Source: Cristatella mucedo
Lineage: Eukaryota > Bryozoa > Phylactolaemata > Cristatellidae
Direction: 5' to 3'
DNA: 64,000 nt
NCBI GenBank assembly: GCA_009760855.2
Contig: WPIO01000168.1
Location: 605,145 to 669,144, forward strand
Every line of letters begins with the position of its first letter. Within the stretch, counting starts at the first letter, position 1. The notes below the pieces were generated by a model. It was not told where the DNA came from. It saw only the letters and a program-made list of their open reading frames with translations, and searched no databases. The position numbers were made by a program, and so were the translations under genes. Shown piece after piece: positions 36,961-45,662 of the stretch.

Positions 36961-37430
36961 GCCCAACGTGCACTCCTTATACGTTCATAAACCTAGTCAA
37001 TTACTCATCATTAATCTGATTTCGACCACAGCTGCCAAGATTTTTTGAATTGCCACAATCCAGGACTGCATAAAGCATACCAGTAGCAATAATGTTGCTA
37101 TCTCAAAAAACTTTTTCCATTGACTTGTTTTCTCTGACTGGCATGGACATGCTATCGTAGCACTTGGAAACGTATAGACATGTCCAACATGGGGTAGCCT
37201 ATTTTCAGACATTGTTACTGTATATTGATGGCTCAATCTTCTTAAATAGGAGGAAATCTACATATTTTCAATGCTTGTTACTAAGCAATTTTACTTAGTA
37301 ATATTGTAAGCCATCAGTATTGGTCACGTGGGAGTGAGGACTAAAACCGTTGGGCGTAAAATGCGAGTTATGCACGGGAGCGACGGTAGGGCCACACGGT
37401 CGTCGCACCTGTTCGTCGGCACCGCAGGCA
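36961..37430. other. No recognisable feature
   Basis: No family recognised; a minus-strand frame at 37236-36997 has no signature. Confidence 0.35.
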
Positions 37431-37447
37431 GTAGTGTTTGTATCAGG

Positions 37448-37507
37448 CTGTCGTGCTGGACCATAAGCTTAAGTCCCGTTTCGTAAATACGGAGTACCTA
37501 ATGGATG
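37448..37507 (+). CDS. Orphan exon-like segment, unknown
   Basis: Between GTATCAG and GTAAGTGTTT lies a 60-base phase-0 frame, AVVLDHKLKSRFVNTEYLMD. The flanks look like real splice sites and the composition is protein-like, but I recognise no family and see no partner exon. It could be chance or a remnant of a host gene or transposon. Confidence 0.25.
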
Positions 37508-37677
37508 TAAGTGTTTACAGATGCCAGACAAACACAAATGGAGCTGGCACCTCGCACGGCAATGGTATGGGTACCCTTTTCATAAATATAGAGGGCTCCG
37601 GATATGCAGCCGTCCCTCGCTACATCGCAATTTGACTTTCGAGGCTTTTATCAATCTCCGTTTTTCAAATAGTTGTA

Positions 37678-38244
37678 TAATAATAAAGACAGTAATAATA
37701 CATTTGAAATAGCGCCCTCAAAGAACTCAATATCTGTATAGGCGCTTTACATTTGCAACAAAAGAAGCACTCCTGAATGGTTAGTGGTAACGTGCTCAAT
37801 AAACAACAATAAAATAAATAACGACAAGTAACATGGTTAGGGATGACATGCACAGGGTCAGCATGCAAGTATGGTTAGTGGCAGCCCGAGCCAGTCTCAC
37901 CATGCACAAGCATGCAAAAGACGAATCGTAGGCACCCGCTCAATGCTGGAATAAATATGTGTTTTTAGTTTCCTTTAAAATGTGGACGAGTGATGAAATG
38001 TCGTGACGCAAGTCGGGAGGGAGTTCCAGGCTTTGGGAGCATACGAACTAAAGGCACGGTCTCAAAAGGATTTGAGATTTGTACGAGGTGTGGATTAACA
38101 GCTATGTTCCGAAAAGCGGGTTGTACGATGCTTAACCTGGTAGGGGAGCAGATTTGATAGCTAGGCTGGAGCCAAAGAATAAAGCGGCCTAAAAGTGAGT
38201 GAGAAAACTTTGAAGTCGATGTGTTGCTTGACTGGGAGCCAGTG
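37678..38244 (-). mobile_element. LINE-A 3' fragment, interrupted
   Basis: Tail, hairpin, 3' region and C-terminal coding (reverse of [10 protein letters not shown]). Breaks at GGGAGCCAGTG and resumes at about 38590-38634 and again at 38815. Confidence 0.85.
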
Positions 38245-38590
38245 TGGGGGCTCGTCCTCACGAAACGAAGATGAACGTTGCCCCTACGAGCGAGTTTCGG
38301 TGTTGCAGATGTGAGAGCGTACCTACAGATGAAGTAGCCGTCGTAGAAACAGCTCCGGAACGCGCTGAGAGGAAAGAGAGGGAGTGCGAGTGGATGGCGT
38401 CCACACAGGCCGGTAAACAAGCAGAAAGTTCCTCAATGCAGGACTAGGTGGTCACGCTACCACAGCTGATCCCTTGCAATTAAATCCGGCGTAATTAGCA
38501 GATATTGTCCAGTTGTAGCGCCTAATGAAGTGGTACTCAGCGCGCCCCTTGGCCGGGCGGAGTCGTATGAGTCCGGCTAGGGCGGAACAA
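38245..38590. mobile_element. Unidentified insertion in LINE-A
   Basis: About 345 bases splitting a LINE-A copy. The GGCCGGGCGGAGTCGTATGAGTCCGGCTAGGGCGGAAC part resembles 40510-40545 next to the candidate LTR, so this is probably another repeat family. A 67-codon frame inside is of unknown meaning. Confidence 0.4.
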
Positions 38591-38634
38591 AGAAGTGGTG
38601 TGATGTGGTAACCACGAACCTCGCGACAGACTAC

Positions 38635-38814
38635 TAACCACCAGCTGATTTAACAGCCTCTTTTGTATAGCGACAGATGAGCCTTGCCGGCTATTACAAC
38701 TGCTTGCAGCGGCAATAAAGGATTGGCCCCCACCGAAGGGTTCTAATCCATGACCTCGGACCGAAGTCGTGAAAGCAGCCGCCGCACCTAGTGTGCCATC
38801 AAGGCTCACAGACA
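38635..38814 (-). mobile_element. SINE-1 inserted in LINE-A
   Basis: CAGCTGATTTAACAGCCTC to CATCAAGGCTCA, diverged arm and B box. Flanked by CAGAC on both sides (GCGACAGAC before, CAGACAAGCC after), consistent with a short target-site duplication. Confidence 0.8.
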
Positions 38815-39125
38815 AGCCTAGCTGCAGAGTTTTGCACCAGCTGTAAGCGTCTGATTTCGCAAGCCGGTAGGCCAGCAAGTAGTGAGTTACAGAAATCAAG
38901 ACAGGATATCACAAACGCAAGGACCAATTTGAAGTGGTATCGTGTATAAACAAGCCCGAGTTTTAGCAAATAGCTTAAAATTGTTAACCACTTTTGAGGG
39001 CTTAACCCCTTGAAAGTAGGCGTACTTAACTCTGGAGCTGACATGGTCGTGTAATAAAAGGTCACTGTGGAATGCGACGCCTAGATGTCGTGCAGATTCA
39101 ACAGGAGATATTGTATCCATAGCTC
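38815..39125 (-). mobile_element. LINE-A fragment, continued
   Basis: Reverse coding for [20 protein letters not shown] and GVAFHSDLLLHDHVSSRVKY, joining the copy begun at 37678. Confidence 0.85.
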
Positions 39126-39129
39126 AATT

Positions 39130-39443
39130 TTATCATGAGAGAGGAAGTGCGGTGAGAGAGGAAGAGGTTAAATGCGAGCCAGGAAGCTCTGTGACCTCTA
39201 GTGGCGGAGATTCGGTCTTTACAGATGGTCTACTATCCGCAGGAGCAGCTAATCGATGTTGGCTGGCCTGTCGACCTGGCCCATAATTCTGTACAAAAAG
39301 AATCGCCAGGAACCTTTTCGGCATTTAAGCTGGACACAGTTTTCTCATCTGGCGATCAAGTGACTCACTGAATACGTCAGCGTTCGTAGTGAAATTCGTT
39401 CGTTTGATCGTAGAGGTCTACTGTGCCGGGCCCAATACCACAA
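39130..39443. repeat. Diverged repeat shared with ~52.55-52.84 kb
   Basis: Shares ordered words with the other copy: GAGCCAGGAAGCTCTG, GATGTTGGCTGGCCTGTC, AAGCTGGACA and CGGGCCCAATACCAC. On the + strand both read LIDVGWPV. It lies directly after the Gag frame, so probably belongs to an LTR element, but I cannot name the part. Confidence 0.55.
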
Positions 39444-39469
39444 AAACTGTAATCTGAATTGTCTTCCCC

Positions 39470-40180
39470 TTACTCGTTTTTTTGCTGCGCATCGGTGCGA
39501 CGCTCCGGACATATTGCTGCTAGGTGCGAGTCATCGCCGAATACAAAACACAGCCTTCGCTGCCTTTGCGACGAACGGCAGTCGCGACGTATATGCCCTT
39601 CCTTTTTGCAGAAGAAACAAAAACGCTTCTGTGGAGTCGGGCGAGAGCCTCTAGCTCGTAGTGCCTCAGCAGCGGCCGCGTAGCTCGGCTCCTGGCAACT
39701 CATAAGCGCTCGACCCTTCTCAACGACCTCAGACATCGCCATCTTGTCGAGCGCACACGCCGCGCGTAGATGCTTTCGGATGTCCTCTGGAAGCCCGGTG
39801 ACGAAAGCGCATTTTACAAAGTTATCCTGCGCAGCCGCAGTCACCAATCCGGCCAGCCGGGCCAGAATCGATGCGTATACGCCCACTGGTTCCCCAGCTT
39901 GGAGCCGCCGTGTCGTGAGCTCCTCGTAAGCTTTAAATTCCGCCGAAAATGCAGCCAGAAGAGCCTCTTTTACGATGGTATAGTCTTTCTTCGCCTGTCC
40001 ATCGATGCTTTGGTACACGGCGAACGCTCCACAGGTTAGAAAAAGGGGCAGGAATTCGTGGCGGTCGGCAGCGACAATACCTTGAATCTCTGCCAACAGA
40101 TCAAACTTTTCAACCCAGCCCGCAAAGTCTCCGCTGCCGTCGAATTGAGTGACGATGTGGCTGAACTTTACGTTCTCCAT
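39470..40180 (-). CDS. Ty3/gypsy-like Gag, 236 codons, retroelement
   Basis: Structural protein of an LTR retrotransposon. The likely start is the ATG at 40180 (MENVKFSHIVTQFDGSGDFA); the frame is open further upstream into the LTR. A capsid-like helical region (FAGWVEKFDLL, LPLFLTCGAFAVYQSI, RLQAGEPVGVYASILARL) is followed by a basic linker and a CX2CX4HX4C zinc knuckle, CFFCKKEGHIRRDC. A second knuckle, CFVFGDDSHLAAIC, has Phe where the second Cys should be. The stop at 39470 is followed by unrelated repeat, with no protease or RT in frame, so the element is truncated. The family is inferred from Gag layout only. Confidence 0.85.
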   Translation of the reverse strand: MENVKFSHIVTQFDGSGDFAGWVEKFDLLAEIQGIVAADRHEFLPLFLTCGAFAVYQSIDGQAKKDYTIVKEALLAAFSAEFKAYEELTTRRLQAGEPVGVYASILARLAGLVTAAAQDNFVKCAFVTGLPEDIRKHLRAACALDKMAMSEVVEKGRALMSCQEPSYAAAAEALRARGSRPTPQKRFCFFCKKEGHIRRDCRSSQRQRRLCFVFGDDSHLAAICPERRTDAQQKNE

Positions 40181-40208
40181 TACAGCCGAAGTAGCTCGTA
40201 ATCTGAAT

Positions 40209-40445
40209 TGTCGTAGGGAACAGCACAGCACGCTAGCCGACGAGGAACACCACCAGTTTATTCCCTCTACACGCTCAGCCCGCGGGAGCGCTACCGCCCT
40301 GCCGCAGACGTTCGCCAGCTTCCGTCGTCTGCGGTACCGGAACGCTGCGCTCTCATTCGTTGGCGCCGTTGCCAACGCCTAGCTGCGCTCCGATTGGCTA
40401 GCCGGTGGTCGGGAGGGCCACCCAGCCTAGTACTGGCAGATAACA
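40209..40445 (-). repeat. Candidate 5' LTR of the gypsy-like element
   Basis: On the minus strand it starts TGTTATCTGCC and ends CCTACGACA, with an AATAAA (40262-40257) about 48 bases before its end, as in an R-U5 region. It directly precedes the Gag leader. No second LTR copy was found, so the ends are provisional. Confidence 0.5.
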
Positions 40446-41100
40446 ACATTTAGGTGCTGTCACAGACTGTGGTATACATAAACAAAACCACAAAAACGTA
40501 GACCAGGCCCGTTGGCCGGGCCACGAGTCCTGCTCGGGCGGAACCACATAGCGACGTGACCACGCCCATATGCTGCCGTTTCGGCCGAAGCTCAAAGCTG
40601 GCGGGGCGCCGCAGAGAATGTCTGGCAACTAGGCAACACTCAGGCAGCCTCTGGTTTACTTAGAGAAATGACACTTGCTATTTGATACTTTCTTGTCCGA
40701 TGCATCCGGTTGCAGAAGCGACTCGGCTGGAATCGCCCCGGTGCACGGAAGTCGTACGTGGTGCAGGAGGTGGGGTCTTGGTTTAGGGTACTTTATTCAT
40801 AGCTGCCTGCAGCTAGCAGAAAAGGACTGTCGTGGGAGGAATTAGCTACCGGTAAGAGAGAAAATATATATAAATACAAGTACATGGGCAACAGGGTCAT
40901 CGTCAGAGACTCAGCTACGATCAAGGCAACAGCAGTTACGATAGAATACGGTCCAGCAACCCAGGCTTCTCGCCCAGGCAGCCGTAGGTAAAAAGGCGTC
41001 CGGCAACAGACAGCACACTACTGTGTCACCACTGCTGTCAGACAGCTCGTCAATGGGGTTCGCGTGTGTATAAAATATTTAAATAAGATTCATTTTTAAA
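40446..41100. other. No gene; repeat-like in part
   Basis: 40500-40560 resembles the insertion at 38.5 kb. The remainder is unrecognised. Confidence 0.35.
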
Positions 41101-41104
41101 TTAA

Positions 41105-41342
41105 AAGTGGCTTGATTCTCACTGGAAATCCATTAGCGGCCAACCGCCATGAAGGTATTCGATCCTGTTTGTCAGAAAACTTTCAGAAATTAAATGAAAA
41201 TAAAACCGGACTGCTGCTCATAGCTCACCCAAAGCGTGTGGCGAGATTAAAAGGCTTTGCTCTTCTAATAGGTGATGCAGTTGTGAGACTATCACCACGT
41301 ACTCGAAATTTAGGTGTCGTTTTCGACAGCTGCCTCAATTTT
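41105..41342 (+). mobile_element. LINE-B internal fragment
   Basis: LSENFQKLNENKTGLLLIAH, then [19 protein letters not shown]: the post-RT region of family B. Cut short by the next LINE-A tail. Confidence 0.85.
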
Positions 41343-41344
41343 AA

Positions 41345-42105
41345 TATTAGTAATAATAGTGCACTTGATAAAGCGCCCTCAGAGAACTAAATCTCTTTCT
41401 AGGTGCTTTACATTTGCTGCAAAGTGATATGCAATTAAATAGTAAGTGAAATCATGCTTGAAAAACAAACAAAATGAGTTAGGGGTGACATGCACAGGGT
41501 CAACATGCAAATGTGGTTAGTGGCAGCATGCACAGTGTCAGCACGCATAAGCACGTGAAGGACGAATCACAGTGACCCACTAAATGCTGTCCTAAATAGG
41601 TGTGTTTTTAAGTTTCTTTTAAATGTGGTCAGGTCATGGGATGTTCTGACGCAGGTCGGGAGGGAGTTCCAGGCTTTGGGAGCACACGAGCTAAATGCAC
41701 GGTCTCCAAAGGATTTAAGGTTTGTACGAGGTATTTCTAGACTGTTGGATTCCAAAAAGCGGGTTGTACGATGCTTGGCCTGATGGGGTAGTATATCTGA
41801 AAGATAGGCTGGAGCCATAGAATGAAGGGACCTAAAAGTGAGCGACAAAACCTTAAAGTCAATCCGTTGCCTCACTGGTAGCCAGTGCAGGTCGGCGAGA
41901 AGTGGAGTAATGTGGCAACTGCGAGTCTCACGACAGACAAGCCTAGCTGCGGAGTTTTGCACCAGCTGCAATCGCCTGATCGCACATGCTGGTAGGCCAG
42001 TAAGCAGTGAGTTGCAGAAGTCGAGACGGGATGTCACGAATGCATGAACCAACTTGGACGTGGTATCCTTATCTAAACAAGCCCTAATTTTAGCAATGGT
42101 AGTAG
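41345..42105 (-). mobile_element. LINE-A 3' half
   Basis: AAT tail, hairpin, and one open frame (42052-41567) covering [40 protein letters not shown] and [20 protein letters not shown] to the stop. This appears to be the intact C-terminus of the element's protein. Confidence 0.93.
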
Positions 42106-42199
42106 CATCCTGTCTTTATTGGAATTGATAGAGAGGACATTATACTCTTACACTGACATATTTAGTTATATTTGTATTCGCTTTTTAATGTTTCTGCTT

Positions 42200-42373
42200 C
42201 AAAGAGCAACTGGATAACCAAATCAAAGAGAATGTAGAAAGTTTGAGGAGGCAGCAAGAGAAATATCAACTGCAGTCACAAGAGTTGGAGTGTGAGCGTC
42301 AGGAACGTCAGAATTTGCATATTTCTTTTAAACCGAATGCCAACTTCAGCAACGACAAAATTCTGCCTATCTA
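42200..42373 (+). other. Coiled-coil-like open segment, unknown
   Basis: After TTTCTGCTTCAAAG the frame reads EQLDNQIKENVESLRRQQEK and continues YQLQSQELECERQERQNLHI to a stop at 42371-42373. The strong Glu/Gln/Arg/Leu heptad-like pattern is typical of a coiled coil. It sits in the gap of a split LINE-A. No donor fits at its 3' end; it could be an exon remnant carried in. Confidence 0.3.
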
Positions 42374-42464
42374 AGCACACGTTGACCGTATTCAGTCTAC
42401 ACGATGTGCCCTCCTCTACATCAAAGGTCATCTGTGAATCGCGAAATCCTGAGACTAGTGGTGT

Positions 42465-42957
42465 CGATGCTTTTCAAAAGCTACCAAAAGATCGAGCTAA
42501 ACAAGCAGAGACACTCTACCCATCTCTGCATTTATAGGTAGGTCATTGTATACCCTAAGCAATGCTGACTCTGTGGAGTGATTAGCTCTAAAGCCAGACT
42601 GGAACTTACTAGCAAGGTGTAAGGTTTCGATATATGAGTTCAGCTGGTCTGCCACGACCTGTTCCAGTGTCTTTGAGAGGAATGGTAGAAGGGAGACTGG
42701 GCGGTAGTTGCTCAAGTTCTCTTGGTCTAGTGCCGTTTCCTTGAGAAGTGGCCTGACAACAGCTTTTTTGAAAGGTGCTGGGACATGACCTGAGGCTAAT
42801 GACATAATAATGAAGTTAGTTAAGCATGGCAGCACCACATCAATGCAACGTAGGAGCAGGACAGTGGGAATAGGGTCCAGAGGACTTGTTGTATTCTTTG
42901 ATTGAGACACGAACTTCAGGACTAGATCACTAGTGACCTGCTTAAATGTTGAAGGGT
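42465..42957 (-). mobile_element. LINE-A RT N-terminal part
   Basis: The reverse strand carries [56 protein letters not shown] and the pre-RT box [20 protein letters not shown]. Lacks motifs A-C. Confidence 0.9.
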
Positions 42958-43258
42958 GAGTGATATCATGCTTGATAAGCAACATGAAAAACATGGTTAG
43001 GGGTGACATGCACAGTGTCAGCATGCAAGTGTGGTTAGTGGCAGCATGCACAGTGTTAGCACGCATAAGCACATCAAGGACGGGTCACAGGGAATCACTA
43101 AATGCTGTCATGAATAGGTGCGTTTTTAATTTCTTTTTAAATGTGGTCAAGTGAAGAGATATCGCGCAGAAGTTGGGTGTGAGTTCCAGGCTCTGGGAGC
43201 ATACGAACTAAATCCACGGTCTCCAAAGGATTCGAGGTTCGCACGAGGTATAAATCAA
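42958..43258 (-). mobile_element. LINE-A 3' fragment
   Basis: A separate copy of the 3' region, without hairpin or tail, abutting the RT piece. Confidence 0.75.
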
Positions 43259-43700
43259 ACTTTTTAATATCCTCAGATTAAGGTGCCCTCACTCCGTGTT
43301 ACAGTTCGCAGGTTTGATCCTAGCAGCAGGAAAATTTTTATTACCCTCTGCAAGTTGGAGAGTTAACCGCCGCCTAGTCTTTTCTGCAGATACATACCCC
43401 ATGACTTTTTAATCAACACACCGTAACTCAATGCTTGTACTCCTACGATAGTCTCTTATCGTAAACGGAAGAGTCACAGTGCACGTCACCGCATAGACAT
43501 TTGAAACACCTATCTCCTAGGCGATTTAGAAATGATTTAGTGTAGGTTTGAGTCTGCAAGTGCCTTATGACTCACTATTTAGTGAGCATCACGACATTGC
43601 AATTGCAGGAAGACTTGAGATAGTCTATCTGCTTTGGTTCACCGGATGTCAATGTAGCTTTTTGTGACTTCCATCATGTTGAGCACCAGGTTTCATGCGA
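43259..43700. other. No recognisable feature
   Basis: No family recognised. Confidence 0.35.
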
Positions 43701-43708
43701 CTGATAGA

Positions 43709-43780
43709 GAGAGCTCCGCCAGAGCCCTCCGCCTTCCTGCCGGCGAGAGCTCCGCCAGAGCCCTCCGCCCTTCTGCCAGC
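43709..43780 (+). repeat. 36-bp tandem duplication, GC-rich
   Basis: GAGAGCTCCGCCAGAGCCCT... at 43709-43744 is repeated at 43745-43780 with three changes, at the left edge of a GC-rich island (to about 44170). Confidence 0.9.
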
Positions 43781-44219
43781 GAGCCGGGCTCGTGGCGCCA
43801 GCACCGCTCGCTGGTTGGAGCCTCCCAATATTCTGCCTCCAGCATGGAGGCGGCCGCAGGAGCGTGCCTGCTCCCGCTTTGCCTAGGAGACGGCGCCGAG
43901 CCTGGGATTTCTCAGCAGCTCCAGCAGCTGAGCCACATGATGAACCGCGGCTTCGGCAAGCGGGCAACGTAGAGGTATACGGGGTACAGATAGAAGCCGT
44001 CGCCGGTGTCATAGCATCGCCAGCCGGCCCTTAAGACCAGCACGCTACCCCAGGCCTCAAAACTGTGCAAGTCGGCCAGCGACCAGCGGTCAAGAGTCCA
44101 GGCGGTCGACCTGTGGCAGCGAGGCGATCGCTCGGACCGATCGTAGTCGGCTCCAGAAGCCTTGGCTCTGCTGGTTCCAACTGTGAAACTCACTTCTAAA
44201 AGACTCGAAAATGAAAAAA
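43781..44219. other. GC-rich segment, unknown
   Basis: GC- and CpG-rich compared with its surroundings, with overlapping open frames on both strands, none of which I recognise. It could be a promoter-like island or part of an unidentified element. Confidence 0.35.
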
Positions 44220-44485
44220 TAACCAAATCTACTCAATTCCTGCTACTGACTATCTATGGCACATCATTTCTAGCCAGACGGAGCTGTTGCTTCCAAGCTA
44301 TTCACTAACTCAACTGCCTTCCCTACTTATTATCAGTGCTTCTCAATTCTCCTTGTCGCCCAAACTAAAGACTTTTGGAAACCAACTGCAGACCAAAAAC
44401 CAAATAGGCTTTAAGCAGGCTATGCAAAACTCTCTTGCATAGCACCCACTTGTCTTCATGGCTTTTTAAAGTTACAGAAGGAGAT
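44220..44485 (+). mobile_element. Degraded LINE-B 3' end
   Basis: GACTATCTATGGCACATCAT, GCTATGCAAAACTCTCTTGC and GTTACAGAAGGAGAT echo the family B terminus. Confidence 0.75.
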
Positions 44486-45470
44486 CGGGCAATCGTAGCC
44501 GAAATATAAGAGAAGGCTTGCGATATACATCCTTCATCACTGCCTTTTCGTAAAGGCTCGGCTCCTGGCGAGTGGTGGCTGATTTTCCCCATAACCAACT
44601 GCCAAAAAAGCTCTGCGACGGTGCACAAGTTTCGCAAGACTTAGCTTTTAGCCAGCAGTGGAAATACGAAATTGGTCTACGTCTTTGGAGTCTAGACCAT
44701 TTTCGCAGACATTTTCGGCCGACTTTCGGTCGGGTCCCTCCTACAGCACGAGGAAGGAGTAAGAAGGGAAGAGAAAAGGCAGGAGCAAGATTTTGCTGAT
44801 CAGGAGAAGCCACTGCGCTCTGCTGATAGAGCAGCAGATTAGGGCATCAGATCAGGATCGGGAATTTCAAAGGAGAAGCCTTCATAGTTCGAAACGAAAT
44901 TGCCAAATACCTCTTCCTGAATCGGAGAGAACGTCGACGCCACCACGATCGAACGCAAGCTGAAGACGGCGCCGCCGGTTGAGGCGAGCTAGACGCCTCC
45001 GCGTGTGATGCGAGGCAGCTTCCCAAGCACGAACAGGGGCGCTTGGGTGTGGGGGCTCCAGGTGACCAAACTCCTGGCTATTAGGTGGGTATGGGGGTGG
45101 GCTTCAGCCCTGGTTGCCCATTGGTACATGCATTGATCACAATTAAGGGCTTTGCTGCTCGGTAGCCAGCCATGCGGACGGTTTTCTGCAATGCATATTG
45201 GTATTCCAAGAGAAAGGCTAGACGACCAGATAACTTTCTGCACGTGTAGTAGAAGAGCAGGGAGAGTACTTCTGCACACACCGGGGGAGGATTTAAAAAC
45301 AAAGCATGGGAGAAACCGTAAGGCCATCGTTGATATCAAAGGGATCAATATATAACAAGCTGTTCTAATAGATAAATCCTTGTCTGTACATCACACTAGA
45401 TTATACATAGCCTCAACAGCACTCGGATTCAAATATAGCATTAAAAGTAGAACTCAGGTTTAGTTCAGCA
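44486..45470. other. No recognisable feature
   Basis: Open frames on both strands (for example minus 44813-44472) have no family signature. Confidence 0.35.
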
Positions 45471-45471
45471 A

Positions 45472-45662
45472 ATGAGCCGTAGTGGCTCGCTAGGTAAGGT
45501 GGTTGCTTTTCACGACCTCCGCCCCGAGGTCGTGGGCTCGAATCCTGTAGTGGGCGATCCTTTATCGCCACTGCAATCGGCGGTGATAGCCGTCAAAGCT
45601 CTTCTGTCGCTATACAAAAAGAGGCTGTTAAATCAGCAGGAGTTTATTGATTTTATTTATGA
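45472..45662 (+). mobile_element. SINE-1 copy
   Basis: GTGGCTCGCTAGGTAAGG, arm CACGACCTCCG...CGAGGTCGTG, B box GGCTCGAATCC, GGCGATCCTTTATCGCC, GAGGCTGTTAAATCAGC and a TTTATTTATG tail. Confidence 0.9.
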
